DNA of 64,000 nt from Thalassospira sp. MCCC 1A03138 (GTDB lineage: Bacteria; Pseudomonadota; Alphaproteobacteria; Rhodospirillales; Thalassospiraceae), in the NCBI RefSeq assembly GCF_002115785.1, contig NZ_JFJY01000002.1, positions 124,001-188,000 of the forward strand, given 5' to 3'. This document shows, piece after piece, positions 46,508-55,339 of this stretch. Position 1 is the first letter of the stretch. Each line of letters begins with the position of its first letter. Below the pieces are notes generated by a model. That model saw only the letters and a list, made by a program, of their open reading frames with translations, searched no databases and was not told the DNA's origin. A program made the position numbers and the translations under genes.

Positions 46508-49500
46508 GCGTCGCGCGCCCCATTATCTTTGCTGTCCTCTTGCTCCGTATCCTCGCTGCCCATCCATTCGCGCAGGCGTGCGAGATGAACATAATCGGAA
46601 TATTTTGGCGCATGATCCGGGTGCGGCACACTCAGATAAGGTGTGTTTTCGTCGTCAAATGCGGTGGCAAGTGCATTGACCCCGGCCACCGCATCACGTG
46701 CAAGCTCCGCCGGGGTGGTTTTCATGCGTTTGGTATCAATCTCGCGGATTTCACCTGCGGGGTCGCCACCGGAAAGCTTCCAGAACGCCATGGAAGCCGG
46801 TGGACCGGCAGGGACATCCTTAAATCCGCCATCCTGCGCAATCGCGGCCTCAAGCGGCAATTGCGGGGCAAAGCCATTGGCAACGTCTGTCTGGCTGGGC
46901 GGCATGCCGGTTTTATAATCAATGATCGCGATCCCGCCATCGCGCAGCATGTCAATCCGGTCCGCACGGGCATAAACTTCGAACCCGGTCGCGGTTTCAA
47001 GCGTGCCGGATTGTTCGGTATAGGATCTGCGCACATGATCCCGGCGCGCGGCTTCCGTCTGGATGAACCAGCGGGCAATCCTCTCGAACCGTGGCCACCA
47101 GAACGCCCAAAGGCCGGGCCGGGCCGCAAGCGGTTTGAACACCGCCCGCCCGATCATGATCAATTCCTGTTCGCCATCCGGTGGCAGATGATCGGGGTAT
47201 CTCGAAATAAACTGATCAAGGGCATCATGGATCAGGTTGCCGTAATCCGCCGCGCCGGGATCTTCGTCCACCCCGTCAAGTTTGAGTAAACCAAGGATAT
47301 GCCGGGCATAGATCGCATACGGATCACGCATCCATGTTTCAATCTGGGTAACCGACAAGCGCTGCGGCCGGACCGAAACCGGTGGTGTCGGGGCCGGGCG
47401 GCCAATTTTGCGGCGCATGTCATCGCGCGGTTCATCCAGCAGATCGGCCAAGGCACGCCACCCATGGGCATCCGGCTTTTCCATTGAAACGCCCGACTTC
47501 CGAAGAATGTTTTCAATCCGTAACAACCAGCGGGACGGCACAGTTGGCGTGCCTTCAACGCGCAGGGCCCGGGTCATCACAACGTCTGGCGCGCAAAATA
47601 GCTGCTGAAAATCATGGGCCGACTGACCAACGCGATGTTCAGGTGCCGGAAGGCCGAAATTACGCCGCATCGGGCGGCTCATCCATGGATCGGCCCCGGC
47701 TTCGGGCGGCCAGACACCCTCGTTCAAACCGCCCAGAATGGTCAGATCGGCCTGTTGCATCTGGGCTTCGACCGTGCCCCAGATAAACAGGCGCGGATGT
47801 TTGCCATAACGCGGACGCACCGCACGATCAGCCATCAAGGCATCCAGAAAGGCTGCATACCGGATACCCGGCATCGGAACGAAATCTGTCAGGGCCTGCA
47901 ATAATTCGTGGACGAAATCAGCCAGGGCTTCGCCCGCCTCGCCACGCCAAAGCCGTTCGACACCATCCTGCACGTCGCTTGCGGCAAGGGCTTCGGCGGC
48001 CATGATGTGACTGCGCAGGGCCCCCACCGGCGAGATCGATTTTTCATCCATCAGATCGAGCAAAGGCGCAAGACTGTCTTCAAACCGGGAAATCAGATCG
48101 GAAAGTCGCGCATGATCATCGCGGATGCGTTCAATCCGCGGGGCCGCATTATCCGCACCGGACGCGGTGATACGATCAATCGTCTCGTCACGCCAGCCAT
48201 CCAGCGCCACCTGCAACCCGTCCAAACCCGGACCGGGACGCGCACCGCGCAAAACATATTGTTCCATCTGCCGGGTCAGGACACGGAACTGTTCGGGCGG
48301 CAAGCCTGCCGCGCTGAGCGGATGTTTCAGAAGCTCCAGCAAGGGCACCGGGGCAAACTGTTCCTGCACGGCGCGCACGACAAGGCGCAGATAAATGGCT
48401 GGTGCGGTGTCGTGCAAAGGGATACCGGCCGAGTCATCAACCTCGACCTCCCAGCGGCGAAGTTCGGTTGCCACGCGCCGTGCCAGTCCCCGGTCGGGTG
48501 TTACCAGTGCGCATGTCTTGCCCGGCACTTCAAGCGCGTCACGCATCAGAAGGGCAATTGTCGCCGCCTCCTCGCGGGCACCGGAACAATCGATACGCAG
48601 CACACCATCAAGCACATCGGATGCGAAATTGCCAGCATGGCGCCATTGATCGGTGGTTTGTGCCGGGCGCAGGGCTTCGCGGGCCAAACGGCGGCGTTCT
48701 TCCTGGGCCGGGTTCGCCGCAGGCACCGATGGCCAAAGCAGAACCGTCGCCGGATCACGCCCGATATGACGCAATGTCGTGCCCAAAAGATGTTGCGGAT
48801 GGGTGGCATCCTCGCCAATCGCCTGCCAGTCGTCACGCCCCAAGCCCGTCATCAGACCCGGCAGGACCACACGACCATGCGGCATGTTCAAAACCGCGCT
48901 CATCAGATCGCGCAATGCTGGAAACGGGCCGGTTGAGCCTGCGACAATGATTGGTGTCGCGGGCGGGTTTTCGCGCCAAAGCGTGATCTGGGCGGCAATC
49001 AGGGCATTGCGGCGCATAGCCCGGTCACTGACCTGATAGGTTTCGAGAATGGCGGGCCAGTGCAACGTGAGGATTTGCAGGAATTCCAGCGTCAATTGCC
49101 AATGTTCGGCAAATTCGGCAGGCACCAGCCCCTTAAGATCATCAAATTTGCAGTTTTCGATCTGCACCTGATCAAGAAATCGCGCCAGTTCGCCGGCAAG
49201 ACGGGCGGCCTGATCCGCAGTTGGTTTATCGCCCTTGTGATCGGGCCGGTTCATGATCAGTCGGGTTAACAGCAATTTCCGTTGCAGATCGGGAATGGAT
49301 GGCGGTAGATCAAGGGCCGCCTGTTCCCCACCGGCACCATAGATCGCCAGTTCATCCTCGTCCGCCTCGCCCAGCGCGCGGATGGTTGGCAGCATCGTCA
49401 CCGCGCCATTTGATTGACGCAGAAACGCATCGCGCATCACCTTGGCCGAACGGCGATTGGGCACCATCAGGACATAGTCGGACAAGGCAACGGGCTGGCT

Positions 49501-49638
49501 GGCCGTTTCGGCAATCAGCTGTTTTGCAATCAGATCGGCAAAGGCGGCACCCGGCGGAATATAAAACAGGTTTTCCGGCTGTGCCGCCGGTGCGGCAAAG
49601 GTATCGGCGGCGTCCATATAATCGAACAGATCCGCCAT
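46504..49638 (-). CDS. addB: Double-strand break repair protein AddB
   Basis: Second AddAB subunit, 1044 aa. The N-terminal helicase-like part (LMVPNRRSAKVMRDAF) has no intact Walker A, as usual for alphaproteobacterial AddB, so it acts as a scaffold and sequence scanner. The C-terminal nuclease domain is intact: YGNLIHDALDQF, then the AIIDYKTG catalytic segment. The C-terminal tail YSDYVHLARLREW has no Cys where the Fe-S cluster ligands of Bacillus AddB would be. The ATG at 49638 overlaps the murU stop by one base (TGATG). Confidence 0.95.
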   Translation of the reverse strand: MADLFDYMDAADTFAAPAAQPENLFYIPPGAAFADLIAKQLIAETASQPVALSDYVLMVPNRRSAKVMRDAFLRQSNGAVTMLPTIRALGEADEDELAIYGAGGEQAALDLPPSIPDLQRKLLLTRLIMNRPDHKGDKPTADQAARLAGELARFLDQVQIENCKFDDLKGLVPAEFAEHWQLTLEFLQILTLHWPAILETYQVSDRAMRRNALIAAQITLWRENPPATPIIVAGSTGPFPALRDLMSAVLNMPHGRVVLPGLMTGLGRDDWQAIGEDATHPQHLLGTTLRHIGRDPATVLLWPSVPAANPAQEERRRLAREALRPAQTTDQWRHAGNFASDVLDGVLRIDCSGAREEAATIALLMRDALEVPGKTCALVTPDRGLARRVATELRRWEVEVDDSAGIPLHDTAPAIYLRLVVRAVQEQFAPVPLLELLKHPLSAAGLPPEQFRVLTRQMEQYVLRGARPGPGLDGLQVALDGWRDETIDRITASGADNAAPRIERIRDDHARLSDLISRFEDSLAPLLDLMDEKSISPVGALRSHIMAAEALAASDVQDGVERLWRGEAGEALADFVHELLQALTDFVPMPGIRYAAFLDALMADRAVRPRYGKHPRLFIWGTVEAQMQQADLTILGGLNEGVWPPEAGADPWMSRPMRRNFGLPAPEHRVGQSAHDFQQLFCAPDVVMTRALRVEGTPTVPSRWLLRIENILRKSGVSMEKPDAHGWRALADLLDEPRDDMRRKIGRPAPTPPVSVRPQRLSVTQIETWMRDPYAIYARHILGLLKLDGVDEDPGAADYGNLIHDALDQFISRYPDHLPPDGEQELIMIGRAVFKPLAARPGLWAFWWPRFERIARWFIQTEAARRDHVRRSYTEQSGTLETATGFEVYARADRIDMLRDGGIAIIDYKTGMPPSQTDVANGFAPQLPLEAAIAQDGGFKDVPAGPPASMAFWKLSGGDPAGEIREIDTKRMKTTPAELARDAVAGVNALATAFDDENTPYLSVPHPDHAPKYSDYVHLARLREWMGSEDTEQEDSKDNGARDA

Positions 49639-50411
49639 CAATCGCCCCCGGATTTGGCTGCTTTTGCCATTCTGGCGGTACTTTCATGTGCCAATGCATC
49701 TGCGATGACGATTTCGGCATCGGCCAATGCTTCTGGCGTGCCGATATGGAAATAATCCCCGTCATGAACCAGACCGAAGCAACGCCCCGATGCCAATGCC
49801 TTGTCGTAAACCAGATTTGATGAAAATGCGCCATCAGGGGTATTTTCAAACAATCGCGGCGACAGAATCTGAACACCGGTAAAGAAATATGGGGCAGACA
49901 CGGCATCGCCGCGACGCTTCAAACGGCCATCGACCTGCCAGAAGAAATCACCAGCACCGTCATAACCAAACGCCCCTTCGACCGGATAGATCGCAAGCAA
50001 TGCATCCATATGGTCCGGATCGAATGCCTCTGTCAGGCGATCAAAAAGCGGCTCCGCGCCCTCGGTCCAGAAAACATCTGCGTTGGCAACCAGCACGGCC
50101 TGATCATCAAGCATCGGCAGGGCCTTTTTCACCCCACCGCCTGTTTCAAGCAGGTCTTCCTCGGGCGAGCAAAGAACCCTTGGCATTGTCCGGCTGGCAA
50201 CATGATCTACAATCATCTGTCCCAGATAATGGCTGTTGACCACAGCCTGATCAAAGCCCGCCAAGGCCAGCTTATCAAGTACGTGATCAAGCATCGGCTT
50301 GCCTGCAACCGGCACCAGCGGCTTTGGCATGTGATCGGTGATCGGACGCATGCGTTTGCCAAGCCCGGCAGCCAGAACCATTGCTTGCGCCTTTGCGTTC
50401 CTATCCCTCAT
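49638..50411 (-). CDS. murU: MurU-like N-acetylmuramate-1-phosphate uridylyltransferase
   Basis: Nucleotidyltransferase that makes UDP-MurNAc from MurNAc-1-phosphate in peptidoglycan recycling. The 257-aa chain has the sugar-nucleotidyl signature MVLAAGLGKRMRPITDHMPKPLVPVAGKPM, the metal-binding Asp in VLVANADVFW, and FFTGVQILSPRLF. GlmU or RmlA are excluded by length and lack of other domains. It follows the AmgK-like kinase gene with a one-base TGATG overlap. That adjacency, as in Pseudomonas, is the main reason for the specific name. Confidence 0.92.
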   Translation of the reverse strand: MRDRNAKAQAMVLAAGLGKRMRPITDHMPKPLVPVAGKPMLDHVLDKLALAGFDQAVVNSHYLGQMIVDHVASRTMPRVLCSPEEDLLETGGGVKKALPMLDDQAVLVANADVFWTEGAEPLFDRLTEAFDPDHMDALLAIYPVEGAFGYDGAGDFFWQVDGRLKRRGDAVSAPYFFTGVQILSPRLFENTPDGAFSSNLVYDKALASGRCFGLVHDGDYFHIGTPEALADAEIVIADALAHESTARMAKAAKSGGD

Positions 50412-51508
50412 CAGGATGCCCCCTGTTCGGACGATTGCTGCGAGTTGGCCAGTGACGGAGCCATTCGTGCCTCAACCGGGATATGATGTGCAATCCACGC
50501 TGCCAATTCAGGCAGATTGCGGTCTGCATCGCGCAGGATCAATTCCCAGCAACGCGGGATGAAATCGAAATAGCGTCGTTTGCCCGCCTTGATCGCGAGC
50601 CAGCCGAACCGGCCCAAGATCCTGAAGTTCCTTACCATATTGCAGGCAGCATAAGACATTTCGAAATCGGAACGATCAAGATTTTCAAAGGCCGCGCAAT
50701 ATCGGTCTTTCAGGCTGTTTTCAAGTTCGACACCGATATCATGACGCACATCGCGCAAAAGCGACACCAGATCATAGGGCCGCGGGGCAATTGCCGCATC
50801 CTGAAAATCAATGATGCCGCAATCCTCGCCGCCCTCGTCATTTTCAACCAGCATCAGATTATCAACGTGATAATCGCGGTGAATGATCACCTCGCCGGAT
50901 TTCCAGCAGTTCGGCAACACGGCCTCAAGCATCGCATCAAATTCGACGATGGCCCGGCTACGCTTTGCGTCATCCGTCACGATCAATGGCAGATAATCGG
51001 TCTTGAAGCTTTGCAGCATGCGCTTGAAATTGTCTGGCGCGTATCGGACCAGCCCGGAATCCGCACTTTCAAACCGGGTATCACAATACCGGTGCAGGGT
51101 GATGAGCTGATCCACCGCGCGCAGATAAAGTGCCGGTTTGGAGGCCCCGCTCAGATCAAGTGCGCGGGTAAAGGTCAGATCGCCAAAATCCTCGATCAGG
51201 ACAAGGCCAAGCGCAACATCGCTTGCATATATCGCGGGGATACGCCAACCGGCTTGCGACAGCAGTGATGTCGTTGCAATAACCGGCGTGACCGAAGCCG
51301 GACGTTCCGGGTTTTCATGAATACCGTGCGGGTCGACACTGATCGCGTCAGGCGGAAAATCCATCAGAAGGGCGGTCTGTCGCCCATTATCCAGACGGTA
51401 GTATTTTCGCGCCGATGCATCATCAACCAATGCGACGGGTTCAATATCAGCCCAGCCATTTTCGCGCAGAAATCTGTCGATTACATCCTGACGTCTAATC
51501 ACGGTCAT
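50411..51508 (-). CDS. amgK: AmgK-like N-acetylmuramate/N-acetylglucosamine kinase
   Basis: Phosphotransferase of the aminoglycoside-kinase fold that phosphorylates MurNAc at the anomeric position, giving the MurU substrate. The 365-aa chain shows the Brenner motif IIHRDYHVDNLMLVE with catalytic Asp, followed by IIDFQDAAIAPRPYDLVSLL for metal binding. The start at 51508 gives a four-base overlap with the tsaE stop; the longer open frame upstream is within tsaE. Together with MurU it bypasses de novo UDP-MurNAc synthesis, and in Pseudomonas this route lowers fosfomycin sensitivity. Confidence 0.93.
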   Translation of the reverse strand: MTVIRRQDVIDRFLRENGWADIEPVALVDDASARKYYRLDNGRQTALLMDFPPDAISVDPHGIHENPERPASVTPVIATTSLLSQAGWRIPAIYASDVALGLVLIEDFGDLTFTRALDLSGASKPALYLRAVDQLITLHRYCDTRFESADSGLVRYAPDNFKRMLQSFKTDYLPLIVTDDAKRSRAIVEFDAMLEAVLPNCWKSGEVIIHRDYHVDNLMLVENDEGGEDCGIIDFQDAAIAPRPYDLVSLLRDVRHDIGVELENSLKDRYCAAFENLDRSDFEMSYAACNMVRNFRILGRFGWLAIKAGKRRYFDFIPRCWELILRDADRNLPELAAWIAHHIPVEARMAPSLANSQQSSEQGAS

Positions 51509-51981
51509 GATGCGACCCCGGGCAGATTTGTTATCCGTTTTTCCCAATCCTCGCCATGCGGGACCAGTTGAAAAACGCGCGCATCTGGGTTTGATCCGGG
51601 TTCGATATGAATATCAAGCCGGTCTTGCGGTGTCAGATATTCCAACCGGTCAGGCCATTCTATCAGGCTGACACCATCGGTAAAGGCGTCCTCGATATCA
51701 AGTTCGTGGATTTCTTCGGGATCGGAAAGCCGGTAAAGATCGAAATGCCAGACCGGGACCGGATCAAGTTCGTAAATCTGAACCAGTGTGAAGGTCGGGC
51801 TTGGGACTTCTTCATGCGGATTACCGGCAAGTGCGCGGATATAGGCGCGGCAAAACGCACTTTTCCCCATTCCCAACGTCCCGTGCATCAGGATCACATC
51901 ACCGGCTTTTGCAAGGGCGGCAAGGTGCCCGGCAAGGGTTTCGGTACCTTTCTGATCACTGACAGTGACTGTCTTGCTCAT
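51505..51981 (-). CDS. tsaE: tRNA threonylcarbamoyladenosine biosynthesis ATPase TsaE
   Basis: P-loop ATPase that works with TsaB-TsaD in making t6A37 of ANN-decoding tRNAs. The start at 51981 gives 158 aa, the usual size; the open frame continues 36 codons upstream with no family likeness. Motifs: DVILMHGTLGMGKSAFCRAYIRAL (Walker A), SPTFTLVQIYE, VWHFDLYRLSDPEEIHELDIED and VSLIEWPDRL, all typical. The first gene of the tsaE-amgK-murU-addB-addA chain. Confidence 0.95.
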   Translation of the reverse strand: MSKTVTVSDQKGTETLAGHLAALAKAGDVILMHGTLGMGKSAFCRAYIRALAGNPHEEVPSPTFTLVQIYELDPVPVWHFDLYRLSDPEEIHELDIEDAFTDGVSLIEWPDRLEYLTPQDRLDIHIEPGSNPDARVFQLVPHGEDWEKRITNLPGVAS

Positions 51982-52211
51982 GATATCCGTCGAATAATTG
52001 TGTTCTGATCCTAGTTGTAGGGTGATGGGCCCACCCTTCGCAATGATTTTACATGCATCGTATAACGCAGGCAGCAGTTTGCCGGACAACCTGCAAGAAA
52101 GGCCGGTTTACGTTGCGATAAACGGTCCCAAATGCTATCTCGCACATGTATAGATTAGGCTATGATTTACCGTCGCTTTTATCGACCTGATGTTATTTGG
52201 ATGGAATGAAC

Positions 52212-53234
52212 ATGTCAGACGCGTCGCACAGCACCGATATTGCCATCATAGGCGCCGGCCCTGTCGGTCTTTTCGCCGTTTTCGAAGCCGGAATGCTTGG
52301 GCTTAAAACTCATGTCATCGACGCGCTTGATATGGTTGGCGGACAATGCAGCGCGCTTTATCCGGAAAAGCCGATTTTCGATATTCCGGCCCATCCCCAG
52401 ATTGCCGGTCAGGACCTGATTGATCAGCTTGCCAAGCAGGCCGCCCCGTTCGAACCGACCTATCATCTCGGTCAGCAGGTCGTAAAACTTGAAAAACGTG
52501 ACGATGGCCGTTTCACGCTGGAAACCTCGGTCGGCACCATCATTGATGCGGGTGCGGTTGTGATTGCGGCCGGTTGCGGTGCCTTTGGCCCGAACAAACC
52601 GCCGATGGAAGGCCTTGAAGATTACGAAGGCAGCGGCGGCGTTCAGTATTACGTCAAACGCCGTGCCGATTTTGCCGGGAAAAAAGTCGTTATTGCCGGT
52701 GGTGGTGATTCGGCTGTGGATTGGGCGCTTTCCCTTCATGACATTGCCGAAAAAGTCATGGTCGTTCATCGTCGCCCGAAATTCCGCGCCGCCCCGGACA
52801 GCAGTGCGAAATTGCAGGCCTTGGCCGAAGCCGGGAAGATCGAGATGGTCATTCCCTATCAGCTCAAGAGCCTCAAGGGTGACAATGGCAAGCTTTCCCA
52901 CGTCGTCGTTGCGACGCTCAAGGGCGAGGAACTTGCACTCGAAGCAGATCACCTGTTGCCGTTCTTTGGCCTTGCCATGGAACTTGGCCCGATTGCCGAT
53001 TGGGGCCTTAACCTTGATCGCAACCATATTGGTGTCACGCAGGCCACCATGGCAACTTCGGTTCCGGGCATCTTCGCGATTGGCGATATCGCAACCTATG
53101 ACCACAAACTGAAACTGATCCTGTCAGGCTTTGCCGAAGGGGCCAGCGCCATCCATTCCGCGCGCAGCTACCTGTTCCCCGATAAGGAATTCCATTTCGA
53201 ATATTCCACCACGACGGGCGTTCCGGCGGAATAA
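52212..53234 (+). CDS. Ferredoxin--NADP reductase, thioredoxin-reductase-like type
   Basis: Flavoprotein passing electrons between NADPH and ferredoxin or flavodoxin. The 340-aa chain has the FAD motif IIGAGPVGLFAVFEAG, the class-specific GGQCSALYPEKPIFDIPAHP, and the NADPH motif VVIAGGGDSAVDWALSL. The C-terminus GVPAE follows an FAD-stacking aromatic segment. There is no CxxC redox pair, which excludes thioredoxin reductase. The ATG at 52212 has GGA at six bases; ATG 52206 is also possible. It is followed by a GFA-family gene 27 bases on. Confidence 0.93.
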   Translation: MSDASHSTDIAIIGAGPVGLFAVFEAGMLGLKTHVIDALDMVGGQCSALYPEKPIFDIPAHPQIAGQDLIDQLAKQAAPFEPTYHLGQQVVKLEKRDDGRFTLETSVGTIIDAGAVVIAAGCGAFGPNKPPMEGLEDYEGSGGVQYYVKRRADFAGKKVVIAGGGDSAVDWALSLHDIAEKVMVVHRRPKFRAAPDSSAKLQALAEAGKIEMVIPYQLKSLKGDNGKLSHVVVATLKGEELALEADHLLPFFGLAMELGPIADWGLNLDRNHIGVTQATMATSVPGIFAIGDIATYDHKLKLILSGFAEGASAIHSARSYLFPDKEFHFEYSTTTGVPAE

Positions 53235-53261
53235 GCCCTGATCAAAAAGGAAAAGCGCACC

Positions 53262-53669
53262 ATGCCCACAACCACCGATCTTCATACTGGCGGCTGTCTG
53301 TGCGGTGCGGTGCGCTTTTCTGTTTCGGGCGAGCCAACGGGCGGCAACCACTGCCATTGCGGCATGTGCCGTAAAGACAGCGGGTCGGGTGTTTCGACCT
53401 TTGTTACCTTTCCGACGGCAACCCTGAAATGGGATGGCAAACCGGCCGAGTTTGAAAGTTCGCCCAACCGGTTTCGCGGATTTTGCCCGAAATGCGGATC
53501 AAGCCTTACCTGGCGGCACGGCGATTATCCCGACTTCCTCGATTTCAGGCTTGGCAGCTTCGACGACCCGACGCCTTTCAAAGCCAAAAAGCATCTATGG
53601 ATGAGCACAGCCCTGCCCAGTTTTGCCGGAATTGATCCCGATATCGAACATGTCGATCAGTCCAGCTGA
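53262..53669 (+). CDS. GFA-family (Mss4-like) zinc protein
   Basis: A 135-aa protein of the GFA/Mss4-like fold, annotated in many genomes as glutathione-dependent formaldehyde-activating enzyme, although most members have no proven activity. Zinc ligands are visible as GGCLCGAVRF, HCHCGMCRKDSG and FCPKCGSSL. The LGSFDDPTPFKAKKHLWMS tail is typical. It is likely co-transcribed with the ferredoxin reductase gene. Confidence 0.9.
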   Translation: MPTTTDLHTGGCLCGAVRFSVSGEPTGGNHCHCGMCRKDSGSGVSTFVTFPTATLKWDGKPAEFESSPNRFRGFCPKCGSSLTWRHGDYPDFLDFRLGSFDDPTPFKAKKHLWMSTALPSFAGIDPDIEHVDQSS

Positions 53670-53690
53670 CCGGGCAGCATTGTACTTTTC

Positions 53691-54500
53691 CTAGACCGTC
53701 GGCACCGTGCCACCATCAATGGTGTATTCCGCGCCATGAATTGATGACGCCCGATCTGATGTCAGAAAAGCAATCAATTCAGCCACTTCTTCCGGCTGCG
53801 CCGGACGCCCTAATGGAATGCCTCCCAATGCATCAAGGATGCTTTGGCGCGCGGCTTCCTCGCCGATACTGCCGCCTTCGGCAATCCGTTCGACCATCGC
53901 CTTTGATGCATCGGTATAAATCCACCCCGGCGCAACAGCATTAACCCGCACGCCCTTGGGACCAACTTCCTTCGAAAGAACCTTGCTGTAAGTCGTAAGT
54001 GCTGCTTTTGCTGCGGCATAGGCCGTTGTTGCGTCAAATAGCGGCAAACGGCGCTGAATTGACGATGTATGCACAACAATACCGCTGCCACGCGCGATCA
54101 TTTCGGGCACCAGACAGCGATCAAGTCGCACAGCCGACATCAGGTTAAGGTTCAGTTCCTTTTCCCAACCGGCATCGTCGATTACGGCAAAGCCACCGGA
54201 CGGGTTTGATGACCCGCCCAGAACGTGGATCAGGATATCAACCCCTCCCATGCGTTCGCGTGCGGCTGCGGCCAGTTTTTCGACGCCGGCCGTGGTCGAA
54301 AGGTCCGCCTGCACATAGCAATCGCTGGCGATATCATCGGGCTTCTCGCCGCGGGCTGCCGTAATCAAGGTTCCCCCGCCAGCCAGCATGCGCTCAAAAA
54401 CGGCCTTTCCTGTACCTTTGGTGCCGCCGGTCACAACTATGCGTTTCTGCGCAAATTCCTGCACAGGATCTGGAAGCTGAAACATTTTATGGTCGCTCAT
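53691..54500 (-). CDS. Short-chain dehydrogenase/reductase
   Basis: NAD(P)-dependent oxidoreductase of unknown substrate, 269 aa. Classical SDR features: TGGTKGTGKAVFERM coenzyme loop near residue 24, NLMSAVRLDR, catalytic Ser in HTSSIQRRLP, and Tyr-x3-Lys in TAYAAAKAALTTYSK, then NAVAPGWI. The C-terminal IDGGTVPTV is typical. It follows the SnoaL-like gene by 35 bases, and both are divergent from an HxlR regulator, so they probably form one induced operon. Confidence 0.93.
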   Translation of the reverse strand: MSDHKMFQLPDPVQEFAQKRIVVTGGTKGTGKAVFERMLAGGGTLITAARGEKPDDIASDCYVQADLSTTAGVEKLAAAARERMGGVDILIHVLGGSSNPSGGFAVIDDAGWEKELNLNLMSAVRLDRCLVPEMIARGSGIVVHTSSIQRRLPLFDATTAYAAAKAALTTYSKVLSKEVGPKGVRVNAVAPGWIYTDASKAMVERIAEGGSIGEEAARQSILDALGGIPLGRPAQPEEVAELIAFLTSDRASSIHGAEYTIDGGTVPTV

Positions 54501-54535
54501 TTTACTGGGAAAGTTGTGCCAAAAGTCGCGGTCGC

Positions 54536-54853
54536 CTAACCGATCAGAAGCTTTTCGATCCCGCCATTCGCAAGTTCGAACTGGTAATCAAGCTCAATCG
54601 GACTGTTGGGGAAGTCACCGCTGACCTTGGCTTTCACGGCAAATTTTTCATCTGCATGAACAACGTCAATCGGCTCGGCCACAAAGTTGTATTTTGCTTT
54701 GGCGTCTGCCATCCACTTCCCGATTTCAGGTCGTCCCTGATGGCGTTGGTTTTCGTCTTCGACAATTGCAGTGTCATTGAAAGCCGCAACCTTCTGCGCA
54801 ACGCTATTGGCGGGATCAAAATATGCGATGATCGGTTCGGGGAGTTTGATCAT
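54536..54853 (-). CDS. SnoaL-like / NTF2-fold small protein
   Basis: A 105-aa single-domain protein with the cone-shaped NTF2/SnoaL character: helix with DPANSVAQKVAAFNDTAIVEDENQRHQGRPEIGKWM, then strands ending LDYQFELANGGIEKLLIG. Members are polyketide cyclases, isomerases or binding proteins; no specific activity can be read. ATG 54853 has AGGAA at eight bases; the longer open frame runs into the operator region. First gene of the pair with the SDR. Confidence 0.88.
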   Translation of the reverse strand: MIKLPEPIIAYFDPANSVAQKVAAFNDTAIVEDENQRHQGRPEIGKWMADAKAKYNFVAEPIDVVHADEKFAVKAKVSGDFPNSPIELDYQFELANGGIEKLLIG

Positions 54854-54923
54854 TTCGTTTGTTCCTGTCTGCTTGCTTGTCAGACAGGCATTTTTCAAAC
54901 AAACTCCCATTTTGGGAAGTACG

Positions 54924-54935
54924 TACTTTAAAGTA
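54924..54935. promoter_or_regulatory. HxlR-type operator between divergent genes
   Basis: The perfect palindrome TACTTTAAAGTA is flanked by further partial symmetry (AGTACG on the left, AGTAACT on the right). It lies 22 bases before the hxlR ATG, in the shared promoter space with the SnoaL-like gene. Confidence 0.6.
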
Positions 54936-54956
54936 AGTAACTAACAGGCTTGAAGC

Positions 54957-55298
54957 ATGGCGAAGACCTACACGCCGGTCACTGCGGCATCAGACGTCGA
55001 AACGATCTTTAAAATGCTTGAAGGTCGATGGAAGCTGATCATTCTTTTCCATCTGTTTGGCGGCAAGGTGCAACGTTATTCAGATCTGGAAAAGCTGATC
55101 CCCGGCATTTCGCAAAAGATGCTCGCTCAGCAACTTCGACAGCTTGAAGCCGATGGCATTATCGAACGCAAAGTTTATCCGGTGGTGCCGCCCAAGGTCG
55201 AATATCGCATGAGCGAATGGGGCCAATCATTGTGCCCCGCATTGGATGCCCTGCTTAAATGGGCAGAAGCCCGTCCTGCCGATCTGAAAGTTTGCTGA
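54957..55298 (+). CDS. HxlR-family winged-helix regulator
   Basis: DNA-binding repressor or activator of 113 aa. The fold is clear from MLEGRWKLIILFHLFGGKVQRYSDLEKLIPGISQKMLAQQLRQLEADGIIERKVYPVVPPKVEYRMSEWG. The only Cys lie at the C-terminus (SLCPA, LKVC), so the N-terminal redox Cys of the YodB type is absent. It is divergent from the SnoaL-like/SDR operon and probably controls that operon and itself through the palindrome between them. Confidence 0.93.
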   Translation: MAKTYTPVTAASDVETIFKMLEGRWKLIILFHLFGGKVQRYSDLEKLIPGISQKMLAQQLRQLEADGIIERKVYPVVPPKVEYRMSEWGQSLCPALDALLKWAEARPADLKVC

Positions 55299-55339
55299 CG
55301 ATCATTGGCCGATAACCCGATATCCGAAACCGAACCGAA

